Source of the DNA: Marivita lacus
GTDB lineage: Bacteria; Pseudomonadota; Alphaproteobacteria; Rhodobacterales; Rhodobacteraceae
Assembly (NCBI RefSeq): GCF_014637725.1
Contig: NZ_BMFC01000001.1
Location: 188,632-252,631 of the forward strand
Direction: 5' to 3'
DNA: 64,000 nt
In this document: positions 27,851-36,059 of the stretch, piece by piece
Layout of the letters: each line of letters starts with the position of its first letter
Position numbering within the stretch: the first letter of the stretch is position 1
Program-made: the position numbers and the translations under genes
Notes under the pieces: model-generated
The model's database searches: none
Told to the model about the DNA's origin: nothing
What the model saw: only the letters and a program-made list of their open reading frames with translations

Positions 27851-28539
27851 TGAAACTCTCGGCTGACCTTCAAGCGCTGTCGGAGCGTTTGGGGCATCGG
27901 TTCGACCGCCCCGAGTTGCTCGTTCGCGCCGTGACCCATTCGTCGCGCGCCGGAGCCAATCGCGAAGACAACCAGCGGTTGGAATTTCTGGGCGACCGGG
28001 TCCTTGGCCTTGTCATGGCCGAGGCGCTGCTGGCCAGCGACACAGGTGCCACCGAGGGCCAGCTTGCACCGCGATTCAACGCGCTGGTGCGCAAGGAAGC
28101 CTGTGCTGATGTCGCCCGCGAGATCGACCTTGGAGCGGCATTGAAACTGGGACGGTCGGAAATGCTGTCCGGGGGCCGGCGCAAGCAGGCGCTTCTGGGT
28201 GACGCCATGGAAGCGGTGATTGCCGCGGTCTATCTGGACGCCGGGTTCGACGCGGCCAAGACGCTGGTGCTGCGGCTTTGGGGCCAGCGTATCGGATCGG
28301 TCGAGGACGATGCGCGGGATGCCAAGACCGCGCTTCAGGAATGGGCGCAGGCCCGTACCATGCCACCGCCCAGCTATGTCGAGCTGTCCCGAGACGGACC
28401 GGATCACGCGCCGGTTTTCGTCATCGAAGTGCGTTTGGCTGATGGCCAAAGCGCCAAGGCCAAGGCCGGGTCAAAACGGCTGGCCGAACAGGCGGCGGCG
28501 AAAACGCTTCTTGCCACCGTCGAAAAGAGCGGGTCTTGA
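27850..28539 (+). CDS. rnc: Ribonuclease III
   Basis: This 229-residue double-strand-specific endoribonuclease processes rRNA precursors and structured mRNAs. The catalytic signature [15 protein letters not shown] and the second acidic site [16 protein letters not shown] are intact. The double-stranded-RNA-binding domain occupies the last 70 residues ([11 protein letters not shown], then [15 protein letters not shown]). The start is taken as the GTG at 27850, which overlaps the TAG of lepB; a longer in-frame version would run into lepB. The lepB-rnc-era order is common in bacteria. A DMT transporter gene is inserted between rnc and era. Confidence 0.96.
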   Translation: MKLSADLQALSERLGHRFDRPELLVRAVTHSSRAGANREDNQRLEFLGDRVLGLVMAEALLASDTGATEGQLAPRFNALVRKEACADVAREIDLGAALKLGRSEMLSGGRRKQALLGDAMEAVIAAVYLDAGFDAAKTLVLRLWGQRIGSVEDDARDAKTALQEWAQARTMPPPSYVELSRDGPDHAPVFVIEVRLADGQSAKAKAGSKRLAEQAAAKTLLATVEKSGS

Positions 28540-29435
28540 CCGACAACCTGCGCGGCAGCCTGTTCATGGTGCTGGCCATGCTGGGCTTTGCCATCGAAGA
28601 CGTGTTCTTCAAGGCGGCCACCGGCACCGGTGATGTGTCTGCCGGTGTGGGAACGATGCTGTTCGGGGTGTTCGGGACCGGCTTTTTCGTGCTCTACGCG
28701 CTCTGGCGCAAGGAACCACTGGTCAGTCACGCCTATATCGAGGGACCGCTGCTCATCCGCTCGGCCTTCGAGATCCTCGGGCGGCTGTTCTTTGCCTTGG
28801 CACTTGCCTTTGCGCCCCTGTCGACCACATCCGCGATCCTTCAGGCCGCACCTCTGGTCGTGACGCTGGGGGCGGCGCTGGTGCTCAAGGAAAAGGTCGG
28901 ACTGCGCCGTTGGATGGCGATGTCCGTGGGCTTTGCCGGGGTGATCCTGATCCTGCGACCGACACCGTCGGGGTTCGATGCGACGGCGATCTTTGCGGTG
29001 CTGGGCATGATCGGATTTGCCGGACGTGACCTGATGACCCGCGCCAGCCCGCCCGAAGTCTCCGCGACGCAGCTGGGCATCCTTGGCTTTCTCATGGTGT
29101 TTATCGCCGGCTGCGTGATCACCCTGTTCGAAACAGCGCCGTTCTCGGCCCCAAGCCTGCCTGCGCTGACTTTGCTCATGGGCACAGGGTTGGCCGGTCT
29201 GGTGGGATACAGCGCGCTGACCAAGGCGATGCGCACCGGCGAAGTGTCTGTCGTGGCCCCGTTCCGATATTCGCGCCTCTTGATCGCGCTGGTCTTCGCC
29301 TATTTCGTGTTCGGGGAACGCCCCGATGCGCTGACCCTGATCGGGGCCACCCTGATCGTCGGCAGCGGCGTTTACACCCTTGTGCGCAGCGGCCGCAAAG
29401 TCGGGGCTGGCTCTGTGCCGCGATCTGGCGTATGA
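28536..29435 (+). CDS. DMT-superfamily (EamA) transporter
   Basis: This 299-residue membrane protein has ten hydrophobic helices in two EamA repeats of about 140 residues each. The [19 protein letters not shown] stretch near the end of the second repeat is characteristic, and the [13 protein letters not shown] loop closes the first. It likely exports a small metabolite, but the substrate is not predictable. The start is a TTG that overlaps the rnc stop (TTGA). An ATG ten codons on is an alternative. The C-terminal bases overlap nothing, but era follows closely. Confidence 0.88.
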   Translation: MTDNLRGSLFMVLAMLGFAIEDVFFKAATGTGDVSAGVGTMLFGVFGTGFFVLYALWRKEPLVSHAYIEGPLLIRSAFEILGRLFFALALAFAPLSTTSAILQAAPLVVTLGAALVLKEKVGLRRWMAMSVGFAGVILILRPTPSGFDATAIFAVLGMIGFAGRDLMTRASPPEVSATQLGILGFLMVFIAGCVITLFETAPFSAPSLPALTLLMGTGLAGLVGYSALTKAMRTGEVSVVAPFRYSRLLIALVFAYFVFGERPDALTLIGATLIVGSGVYTLVRSGRKVGAGSVPRSGV

Positions 29436-29463
29436 AGCCGGACTTCAGGATATGGATGTTGCT

Positions 29464-30372
29464 ATGACCACCCGCGCCGGTTTCGTCGCCTTGATCGGAG
29501 AGCCCAATGCGGGCAAATCCACGCTGACCAATCAGATGGTCGGCGCGAAGGTGTCCATCGTCACCCACAAGGTGCAGACCACCCGCGCGCGCATCCGTGG
29601 TGTTGCCATGGAAGGCGACGCGCAGATCGTTCTGGTGGACACGCCGGGCCTGTTCAAGCCGCGCCGCCGTCTGGACCGTGCGATGGTCGCTGCCGCCTGG
29701 AGCGGGGCATCGGATGCCGATATCGTGGTGCTGCTGATCGAAGCGCATCGCGGGATCACCGAAGGGGTCGAGGCGATTCTTGACAACCTCGGCGAAGTCG
29801 TGGGCAAGCGCCCTGTCGCGCTGGCCATCAACAAGATCGACCGTGTCGAAGCGCCAAGGCTCCTGGCGCTGATGCAGAAGATGAACGAAAAGTTTCCCTT
29901 TACCGAGACCTTCCTGATCTCGGCCGAAAAGGGCCATGGCGTCAAAGCCCTGCGCACATGGCTGGCGCAGGAACTGCCCGAAAGCCCGTGGCTCTATCCC
30001 GAAGACCAGATCGCGGATCTGCCGCTGCGCATGATCGCCGCCGAGATGACCCGCGAAAAGCTGACCCTGCGCCTGCATCAGGAATTGCCCTACCAACTGA
30101 CGGTCGAGACCGAGCACTGGGAAGAGCGCGACGACGGGTCGGCGCGGATCGATCAGGTGATCTACGTGATCCGCGATGGTCACAAGGGCATCGTGCTTGG
30201 CAACAAGGGCGAGACCATCAAGGCGATCAGCAAGGCCGCGCGCGAGGAGCTTGAAGAGTTCCTTGGCCGTCGCATCCACCTGTTCATGCAGGTGAAGGTT
30301 CGAGAGAAATGGCTCGACGAGGCCGAGCGCTATTCCGAGATGGGTCTCGATTTCAAGGACGGCAATGGCTGA
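29464..30372 (+). CDS. era: GTPase Era
   Basis: This 302-residue GTPase acts in 16S rRNA maturation and 30S assembly. The G motifs are G1 GEPNAGKS, G3 VDTPGLF and G4 INKID, and the switch I region is TTRARIRG. A C-terminal KH domain with GNKGETIKAISKAARE binds RNA near the 3' end of 16S rRNA. I choose the ATG at 29464 (MTTRAGFVALIGEPN) with GGAT upstream; an ATG four codons earlier is possible. Its end overlaps the DUF1491 gene by eight bases. Confidence 0.97.
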   Translation: MTTRAGFVALIGEPNAGKSTLTNQMVGAKVSIVTHKVQTTRARIRGVAMEGDAQIVLVDTPGLFKPRRRLDRAMVAAAWSGASDADIVVLLIEAHRGITEGVEAILDNLGEVVGKRPVALAINKIDRVEAPRLLALMQKMNEKFPFTETFLISAEKGHGVKALRTWLAQELPESPWLYPEDQIADLPLRMIAAEMTREKLTLRLHQELPYQLTVETEHWEERDDGSARIDQVIYVIRDGHKGIVLGNKGETIKAISKAAREELEEFLGRRIHLFMQVKVREKWLDEAERYSEMGLDFKDGNG

Positions 30373-30703
30373 GGCAAGGCTGGCCAGCGGGTTCTGGGTG
30401 CAGGCCTATCTGCGCCGTCTGTCGCTGTTCGATATACCGGCCTTTGTCACCGCTCATGGCGACGACACGGCAGGGGCCATTCTGGTCAAGCTCAACACGC
30501 TTGACGGCCAGGCAAAGGCGTTCGTGCGCCAGTACGATCTGATGAGCGGCGACCGCAGCTGGCAGGTTCTCGCGGATGGCACAGAGGCGGATGTCGACGC
30601 CAGCATCGCGAGGCAGCGCAGCTTTGACAGCGATCTCTGGGTGATCGAGGTCGAGGATCGCACCGGGCGGCATCTTCTGGATGAAGACGGGCTGTCGGGC
30701 TAA
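30365..30703 (+). CDS. DUF1491 family protein
   Basis: This is a 112-residue cytoplasmic protein. The opening ARLASGFWVQAYLRRL is typical of the DUF1491 family, as are the DLWVIEVEDRTGR piece near the C-terminus and the AGAILVKLN core. No function is established. In alphaproteobacteria it commonly sits in or near the era-recO region, as here. It overlaps the end of era by eight bases and is followed by recO after nine bases, so it is almost certainly co-transcribed and co-translated with these RNA and DNA maintenance genes. Confidence 0.88.
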   Translation: MAEARLASGFWVQAYLRRLSLFDIPAFVTAHGDDTAGAILVKLNTLDGQAKAFVRQYDLMSGDRSWQVLADGTEADVDASIARQRSFDSDLWVIEVEDRTGRHLLDEDGLSG

Positions 30704-30712
30704 CATCGCGGC

Positions 30713-31459
30713 ATGGACTGGCGCGACACAGGTATCCTTCTGAGCAGCCGCCGACACGGCGAAAGTTCGATGATCATCGACGTGTTCACCCCGGATCGCG
30801 GACGGCACGCCGGTGTGGTCCGTGGCGGAGCATCACGCAAGGTGGCCCCGACCCTGCAACCGGGCGCACAGCTTGATCTGGCATGGCGGGCGCGGCTAGA
30901 GGATCACCTGGGCAGCTTTACGGTGGAGCTTCAACGCTCGCGCGCGGCGATTGCGATGCAGAACCGGACAACGCTGGCGGGTCTGAACGCCACCCTCTCT
31001 CTTTTGGCGTTTGTGCTGCCCGAACGCGAACCGCATCCTGCCCTCTATGCGCAGACGCAGAACCTTCTGGACCTGCTGGACCAGACCGACCTTTGGCCGC
31101 TGGCCTATCTCCGCTGGGAAACCGCGCTTCTGGAGGATCTCGGGTATGGCCTCGATCTGGCTCGGTGCGCGGTGACGGGCGCGACCGACGACCTGATTTA
31201 TGTTTCGCCGAAATCGGGGCGCGCCGTGTCGGCCAAGGGCGCGGGCGACTGGGCGGACCGGCTGCTGCCCATGCCCGACGCCCTGCGCGACAATGGAGCT
31301 ACCGAAAATTCCGATATCGTCAAAGCCCTTGGTCTCACGGGTTATTTTCTCGAACACAAGCTGGCCGCAGACCAGGTCGGCAAGCCGCTGCCCGATGCGC
31401 GGGCGCGCTTTCTGGACATCTTGAACAGGCAAGCAGCCGCCCCCAGACCCCAGTTTTGA
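30713..31459 (+). CDS. recO: DNA repair protein RecO
   Basis: This 248-residue protein works with RecF and RecR to load RecA on SSB-coated DNA. The N-terminal OB-fold starts [18 protein letters not shown] and includes [12 protein letters not shown]. The helical C-terminal domain follows from about residue 85 and ends in a short Pro-rich tail (AAAPRPQF). The pattern LARCAVTG around residue 155 holds a single Cys rather than a full zinc site, as in several alphaproteobacterial RecO proteins. It ends the tightly packed era group. Confidence 0.94.
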   Translation: MDWRDTGILLSSRRHGESSMIIDVFTPDRGRHAGVVRGGASRKVAPTLQPGAQLDLAWRARLEDHLGSFTVELQRSRAAIAMQNRTTLAGLNATLSLLAFVLPEREPHPALYAQTQNLLDLLDQTDLWPLAYLRWETALLEDLGYGLDLARCAVTGATDDLIYVSPKSGRAVSAKGAGDWADRLLPMPDALRDNGATENSDIVKALGLTGYFLEHKLAADQVGKPLPDARARFLDILNRQAAAPRPQF

Positions 31460-31549
31460 GGAAAAGCGCAGCCGCGTCACTGGGTGGAGTTCCGAAAAAC
31501 ACCAAAACGCCGCCTTTTCAGTCTCCGGAAGGCACGATAGGTAAAGGGC

Positions 31550-32209
31550 ATGACCATGACGGTGCCAAATATCCTGACTGTTCTGCGACTTCTGGCTGCG
31601 CCGGGACTGGCATTGATGTTTCTCTACTTCTCGCGCCCTGCTGCGGATTGGTTCGCTCTGATCCTTTTCGTTCTGGCGGCGGTCACCGACTGGGTCGATG
31701 GCTATCTTGCCCGAGAATGGAAGCAGGAAACCAAGCTGGGCGCGATGCTGGACCCGATTGCCGACAAGGCGATGGTGGTGATCGCGCTGATGGTGATCGT
31801 GGGCTATTCGTCGATGTCGCCCTGGCTTGTCCTGCCCGCCACCTTCATCCTGTTCCGCGAAGTGTTCGTCTCTGGCCTGCGCGAATTTCTGGGCGATACG
31901 GCGGGCACGCTGAAAGTGACCCAACTGGCCAAGTGGAAGACCACGCTGCAGATGGTCGCCATCGCCGTGCTGTTCGCTCAGGGCGTCTTCGAACACTACC
32001 TTGGTATGTCTGCCATGGGCATGAGCCCCGAGATATTCGAGGGCGTGATGATGGGTGACATTGAAGACCTGCACGGGCTTTGGTGGAAACACGCGGGAAC
32101 TGTCTGGACCGGCAATGTCGGGCTCTTGCTCCTGTGGCTGGCGGCGTTCCTGACCCTGATCACCGGCTGGGATTATTTCCGCAAGGCGCTGCCATTTTTG
32201 AAGGATTGA
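31550..32209 (+). CDS. pgsA: CDP-diacylglycerol-glycerol-3-phosphate 3-phosphatidyltransferase
   Basis: This 219-residue inner-membrane enzyme makes phosphatidylglycerol phosphate. The CDP-alcohol phosphotransferase signature D-x2-D-G-x2-A-R...G-x3-D-x3-D is visible as TDWVDGYLAREW followed by LGAMLDPIADK. Four to six hydrophobic helices surround it. Two in-frame ATGs lie six bases apart (31550 and 31556). The first gives an N-terminus matching the usual MTxxxPNILTVLR pattern, while the second has the better-spaced AAAGGG. Downstream, moaD starts four bases after the stop. Confidence 0.95.
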   Translation: MTMTVPNILTVLRLLAAPGLALMFLYFSRPAADWFALILFVLAAVTDWVDGYLAREWKQETKLGAMLDPIADKAMVVIALMVIVGYSSMSPWLVLPATFILFREVFVSGLREFLGDTAGTLKVTQLAKWKTTLQMVAIAVLFAQGVFEHYLGMSAMGMSPEIFEGVMMGDIEDLHGLWWKHAGTVWTGNVGLLLLWLAAFLTLITGWDYFRKALPFLKD

Positions 32210-32213
32210 TCGG

Positions 32214-32459
32214 ATGGACGTTCTCTATTTCGCATGGGTCCGCGAACGGATCGGATTGCCCAAGGAAAAGGTGACAACCGACGCCGAAACCGTGGCCGAT
32301 CTGGTGGCGGAACTGAGGGCCCGCGAGGATCGCTATGATCTCGCCTTTTCCGACCTGAGCGCGCTGCGCGTGGCGGTGGATCAGGAACTCACCGATTTCG
32401 ACGCGTCGATCAAGGGCGCGCGGGAAGTGGCGTTTTTCCCCCCGATGACGGGCGGCTGA
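32214..32459 (+). CDS. moaD: Molybdopterin synthase sulfur carrier subunit
   Basis: This 81-residue ubiquitin-like protein donates sulfur, as a C-terminal thiocarboxylate, for molybdopterin synthesis. It starts MDVLYFAWVRERIGLPKE and ends in the required Gly-Gly (PPMTGG). The A59 of its TGA is also the first base of the moaE start (TGATG), so the two subunits are translationally coupled and probably made in equal amounts. The preceding gene is pgsA, four bases away. No other molybdenum cofactor gene is in the window. Confidence 0.95.
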   Translation: MDVLYFAWVRERIGLPKEKVTTDAETVADLVAELRAREDRYDLAFSDLSALRVAVDQELTDFDASIKGAREVAFFPPMTGG

Positions 32460-32905
32460 TGCGGGTCGTCGTTCAGGAGGCACCGTTCGATTTCGGCGCC
32501 GAGGCCGAGGCGTTTGCGGTTGGCCGTCACGACATGGGCGCGATTGTCACCTTCACCGGCGTGGTGCGGGATTTCGGCAAGGGCGGGCTCGATGCGATGG
32601 AGATCGAACATTACCCCGGCATGACCCAAAAGGCGCTGGAGGCCATCGCGGACGAGGCGCGCAACCGCTGGTTTTTGGGCGACGTTCTGGTGATCCATCG
32701 CTACGGGCGGATGGAGCCGGGCGAAAAGATCATGATGGTTGCCACCGCCGCACCCCATCGCAAGGACGCGTTCGAGGCGGCAGAATACCTGATGGACTAT
32801 CTCAAATCCCGCGCACCGTTCTGGAAAAAGGAACATGCCGCGACCGGAGAGACAAGCTGGGTCGCCGCCAAGGACGAAGACGAGGATGCGCTCACGCGGT
32901 GGTAA
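32459..32905 (+). CDS. moaE: Molybdopterin synthase catalytic subunit
   Basis: This 148-residue large subunit converts precursor Z to molybdopterin, taking sulfur from MoaD. It contains IVTFTGVVRDFGKGG, the MEIEHYPGMT motif and VIHRYGRMEPGEKIMMV. The conserved Lys pair is in the HRKDAFEAAEYLMDYLKSRAPFWKKE region (split here: HRKDAFEAAEYL, then APFWKKE). The start overlaps the moaD stop by one base. It ends the pgsA-moaD-moaE group, followed by the promoter region of a GntR-type regulator. Confidence 0.95.
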   Translation: MRVVVQEAPFDFGAEAEAFAVGRHDMGAIVTFTGVVRDFGKGGLDAMEIEHYPGMTQKALEAIADEARNRWFLGDVLVIHRYGRMEPGEKIMMVATAAPHRKDAFEAAEYLMDYLKSRAPFWKKEHAATGETSWVAAKDEDEDALTRW

Positions 32906-32924
32906 CTTGCTCATGGGGTAAATC

Positions 32925-32941
32925 GGTCATATCATTTGACC
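32925..32941. promoter_or_regulatory. Palindrome GGTCA-N7-TGACC before a GntR-family gene
   Basis: A 17-bp inverted repeat with 5-bp arms lies 22 bases upstream of the ATG of the FadR-type regulator. Operators of this subfamily are often 17-bp palindromes of the TGGT-Nx-ACCA kind, so autoregulation is plausible. It might also overlap the promoter, but no clear -35/-10 pair is visible. Confidence 0.45.
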
Positions 32942-32963
32942 AATCAAACCCGTTGCGAGCATC

Positions 32964-33734
32964 ATGCCCTTCCAACCCGTCACTCCTGAAAAGCTGTCGA
33001 CCTCGGTCACGCGGCAGATCGAAAAACTGATTCTACAGGGCATCCTGCGCCCCGGCGAACGCCTGCCGTCCGAACGGGAACTGGCCGAGCGTCTGGCCGT
33101 GTCACGCCCGTCGCTGCGGGAATCCATCGCCGACCTGTCGGATCGCGGTCTGCTGACCAGCCGTGCCGGTGCGGGTGTCTACGTGGCCGATGTGCTGGGA
33201 TCGGCGTTTTCCGATGCGCTGATCCAGCTGTTCGCCAATTATGACGAAGCCGTGCTCGATTACCTGTCCTTCCGCAAGGACATGGAAGGGCTGGCTGCCG
33301 AACGGGCTGCAAGGCTGGCGTCGGACACCGATCTGAAGGTCATCAACACGGTGTTCGAACGCATGGAAGCCGCGCATCAAAAGCGCAATCCGGGGGATGA
33401 GGCGGCGCTTGATGCCGAGTTTCACCTGTCGATCATCGAGGCTAGCCACAACGTCATCATGCTGCACATGATGCGGTCGATGTACCAGCTTTTGCGCGAA
33501 GGCGTGTTCTACAACCGCCAGATCATGTTCCGCCAGAAGACCACCCGCGCGACCTTGCTGGACCAGCACCGCACGATCAACGACGCGCTACAGGCGCGGG
33601 ACCCGGACGCCGCGCGAAAGGCCGTGGTCGATCACCTGTCCTACGTGGAAACCTGCCTCGCGGACAGCCGCAAGGCAGAGGCGCATGAGGAAGTGGCGCG
33701 TCAGAGATACGAACACACGCTGGCAAAGGGCTGA
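32964..33734 (+). CDS. GntR-family (FadR/FCD subfamily) transcriptional regulator
   Basis: This 256-residue DNA-binding regulator has an N-terminal winged helix-turn-helix (RLPSERELAERLAVSRPSLR, residues 35-54). The C-terminal all-helical FCD ligand domain has metal-ligand-like residues in DAEFHLSIIEASHN and near RATLLDQHRTINDAL. FCD proteins usually bind carboxylic acids or amino-acid catabolites through a bound metal. It converges on the aminotransferase gene and stands at the edge of the amine locus, so it could control that locus or itself. PdhR- or LldR-like specificity cannot be decided from the sequence alone. Confidence 0.87.
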   Translation: MPFQPVTPEKLSTSVTRQIEKLILQGILRPGERLPSERELAERLAVSRPSLRESIADLSDRGLLTSRAGAGVYVADVLGSAFSDALIQLFANYDEAVLDYLSFRKDMEGLAAERAARLASDTDLKVINTVFERMEAAHQKRNPGDEAALDAEFHLSIIEASHNVIMLHMMRSMYQLLREGVFYNRQIMFRQKTTRATLLDQHRTINDALQARDPDAARKAVVDHLSYVETCLADSRKAEAHEEVARQRYEHTLAKG

Positions 33735-33740
33735 GCTGCG

Positions 33741-35144
33741 TCAGCTGGCCACGCGCGCCTTCATCAGACCGTCTTCCTTGAGCTTTGCATGACACTCGTC
33801 GAGCGACTGCCAAGCCCGCGCAATCAATATGTCGATTTCGTCTTTCGAGATCACCAGCGGCGGAGAGATGATCATTCGATCCCCGACGTGGCGCATGACA
33901 AGGTTGTTGGCAAAGCACCGTTCGCGGCAGATAAACCCGACAGTTCCCGCCTCTGACTCGAACGCGGCACGCGACGCCTTGTCCGGGGTCAGCGCGATGG
34001 AGCCCATCATGCCGACGATCTTCGCCTCGCCCACCAGCGGATGCTCGGTCAGGGTTTCGAACTTTTCCTTGAGATAGGGCGCGGTCTCTTCGCGCACGCG
34101 GGTCACGATGCCCTCTTCGTCAAGGATGCGCAGGTTCTCCAGAGCCACCGCACAGGCCACCGGGTGCCCCGAATAGGTATAGCCGTGGTTGAACTCGACC
34201 CCGTTGATGACCTCGGCAACCTCGTCGCAAATGATCGAGCCCCCGATGGGCTGATATCCCGAGGACAGCCCCTTGGCGACGGTCATGATATGTGGGCGAA
34301 TGTTCATGGTCTGGCTGCCGAACCAGTTGCCGGTGCGACCAAATCCGCAGATCACCTCGTCCGCGATCAGCAGGATGCCGTACTTGTCGACGATGCGCTG
34401 GATCTCGGGCCAGTAGGTTTCGGGCGGGACGATCACGCCACCGGCGCCCTGCACCGGCTCTGCGATAAAGGCACCGACCCGTTCAGGCCCCAACTCCTGA
34501 ATGGCTGTTTCCAACTGACGCGCCCGTTCAAGGCCGAATTCCTCGGGTGTCATGTCGCCGCCTTCGGCCCACCAGTTCGGCTGGTCGATATGATGGATGT
34601 CCGGGATCGGCATGCCGCCCTGCATGTGCATGCCCTTCATGCCGCCCAGTGAACCGGAACCCACCGACGACCCGTGATAAGCGTTCCAGCGCGAGATCAC
34701 GATGTTCCGCTCGGGCTGACCCTTTTCGGCCCAGTAGGTGCGCACCATCCGCAGATTGGTGTCATTCGCCTCGGAACCCGAGCCTGCGAAGAAAACGTGG
34801 TTGAAGCCCTCGGGCGCCAGTTCCGCCAGCTTTTGAGACAGCGCGATTGCGGGCACATGGGTCGTCTGGAAGAACGTGTTGTAGAATGGCAGCTCTTCCA
34901 TCTGACGCGCGGCGGCCTGGGCCAGTTCCTTGCGACCGTAGCCGATATTCACGCACCAAAGCCCGGCCATCCCGTCAAGAATGCGGTTTCCGTCACTATC
35001 GGTGAGCCACACCCCGTTCGCGCGCGTGATCACCCGCACGCCCTTGCCGGCAAGACCGGTACCATGCGTGAACGGATGCATGTGATGCGCGGCGTCCAGC
35101 GCCTGCAATTCGGATGTGGGCATGTGATTGGTGATGACGGCCAT
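33741..35144 (-). CDS. Class III omega-aminotransferase (polyamine or omega-amino acid:pyruvate type)
   Basis: This is a 467-residue PLP enzyme. The cofactor Lys is Lys291 in MTVAKGLSSGYQPIG, and the class III signature with the Asp-Glu pair is LLIADEVICGFGRTG. The N-terminal HHMHPFTHGTGLAGKG and the substrate region GSSVGSGSLGGMKG match the beta-alanine/putrescine/taurine aminotransferase group. Its neighbours are a PotFGHI-type polyamine importer and an amine oxidoreductase, so putrescine or a related diamine as donor and pyruvate as acceptor is a fair inference. Its promoter region contains the same palindrome as that of potF. Confidence 0.88.
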   Translation of the reverse strand: MAVITNHMPTSELQALDAAHHMHPFTHGTGLAGKGVRVITRANGVWLTDSDGNRILDGMAGLWCVNIGYGRKELAQAAARQMEELPFYNTFFQTTHVPAIALSQKLAELAPEGFNHVFFAGSGSEANDTNLRMVRTYWAEKGQPERNIVISRWNAYHGSSVGSGSLGGMKGMHMQGGMPIPDIHHIDQPNWWAEGGDMTPEEFGLERARQLETAIQELGPERVGAFIAEPVQGAGGVIVPPETYWPEIQRIVDKYGILLIADEVICGFGRTGNWFGSQTMNIRPHIMTVAKGLSSGYQPIGGSIICDEVAEVINGVEFNHGYTYSGHPVACAVALENLRILDEEGIVTRVREETAPYLKEKFETLTEHPLVGEAKIVGMMGSIALTPDKASRAAFESEAGTVGFICRERCFANNLVMRHVGDRMIISPPLVISKDEIDILIARAWQSLDECHAKLKEDGLMKARVAS

Positions 35145-35178
35145 TGGAACAGATCCTTATTCGAAGCTTGCCGTCAAA

Positions 35179-35190
35179 ATATGATCAAAT
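35179..35190. promoter_or_regulatory. Palindromic operator candidate, copy 1 (ATATGATCAAAT)
   Basis: This 12-base site, with the core TGATCA, lies 35 bases upstream of the aminotransferase start. It differs by one base from the perfect palindrome upstream of potF. Two copies in the promoters of functionally linked genes flanking a GntR-family gene suggest a shared operator. Confidence 0.6.
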
Positions 35191-35208
35191 TATTTCAAGT
35201 CAATCGAA

Positions 35209-35880
35209 TCAGGCGAGTCCCTGCCGGATTTGTTCCATTCCCTGCGCCACATCCCCCATCATTGCCTCGGCTGCGGCCTCACCGTTATTTGACGCAAGGG
35301 CAGCCAGCACATCCTTGTGACGGTCCGGCAGGTTGCGCGTGCCGAATTGGCCGCAGACAACCCGCAGCGACGGACCAAAGCGCAACCACAGGCGGTCCAC
35401 CATTTCGGTCAGGATCGGAGCCTGCGCGAGCGTGTTGAGATCGGCGTGAAAGCTGTGGTTCTCGACCAGGTATCGCTGCACATCTCCACGCCGGATCGCG
35501 GCGTCCAGACGCTGGTCGATTTCGGCCAACCTGAGGACATCCTGCGATGTCGCGCGTTGTGCGGCCCGACGCGCCAGTTCCGGCTCGAGCGCCTTGCGCG
35601 CAATGCTCAATTCGTCGATCGCATGTGCATCCAGAACCGGCACCGCAATCCTGCGGTTGCCCAGAAACTCAAGCGCGCCCGCAGCGGTCAACCGACGCAG
35701 CGCTTCCCGAACCGGGGTCATCCCGACGCCCAGCGCTTCGGTCAATCCCTGGATGGTCACCGGCTGTCCCGGCTCAAACTCCCCGAACAGAATCTGATCG
35801 CGCAATTGGCGATAGACCAGTTCATGCGCTGGCAATCGAAAGGTGTCGGCAACGGGCTTCATCAATATGCGTCCGGCCAT
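35209..35880 (-). CDS. GntR-family (FCD) transcriptional regulator of the amine locus
   Basis: This 223-residue protein has an N-terminal winged helix (IQGLTEALGVGMTPVREALR) and a C-terminal FCD domain (RKALEPELARRA, NHSFHADLNTLA, DRHKDVLAAL). The last two hold the His and Asp residues that usually bind metal and ligand. It lies between the divergent aminotransferase and potF genes. Copies of a palindrome flank it on both sides, so it is the best candidate for the local regulator. The ATG at 35880 has GAGGACA upstream; a later ATG at 35862 is possible, and a longer frame upstream lacks a ribosome binding site. Confidence 0.88.
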   Translation of the reverse strand: MAGRILMKPVADTFRLPAHELVYRQLRDQILFGEFEPGQPVTIQGLTEALGVGMTPVREALRRLTAAGALEFLGNRRIAVPVLDAHAIDELSIARKALEPELARRAAQRATSQDVLRLAEIDQRLDAAIRRGDVQRYLVENHSFHADLNTLAQAPILTEMVDRLWLRFGPSLRVVCGQFGTRNLPDRHKDVLAALASNNGEAAAEAMMGDVAQGMEQIRQGLA

Positions 35881-36000
35881 GTCTGTCCTCGTGAACTGCT
35901 GCGACTTTGGGCACAATGCCCGATTGTCTGCCCCTGACAAGTCATCTTGCACGTTCTCGGCGGGCATGAAAACATCATCTCTATTGCCAGACCGGGCAAG

Positions 36001-36012
36001 ATTTGATCAAAT
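36001..36012. promoter_or_regulatory. Palindromic operator candidate, copy 2 (ATTTGATCAAAT)
   Basis: This perfect 12-base palindrome lies 48 bases upstream of the potF start and 121 bases upstream of the divergent regulator start. It matches the site before the aminotransferase in 11 of 12 positions. A single regulator could therefore act on uptake and catabolism together. Confidence 0.62.
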
Positions 36013-36059
36013 TCAAATCCATAGGGCCGCAAGTGCCCTGGGATCAACGGGAGACTTTC

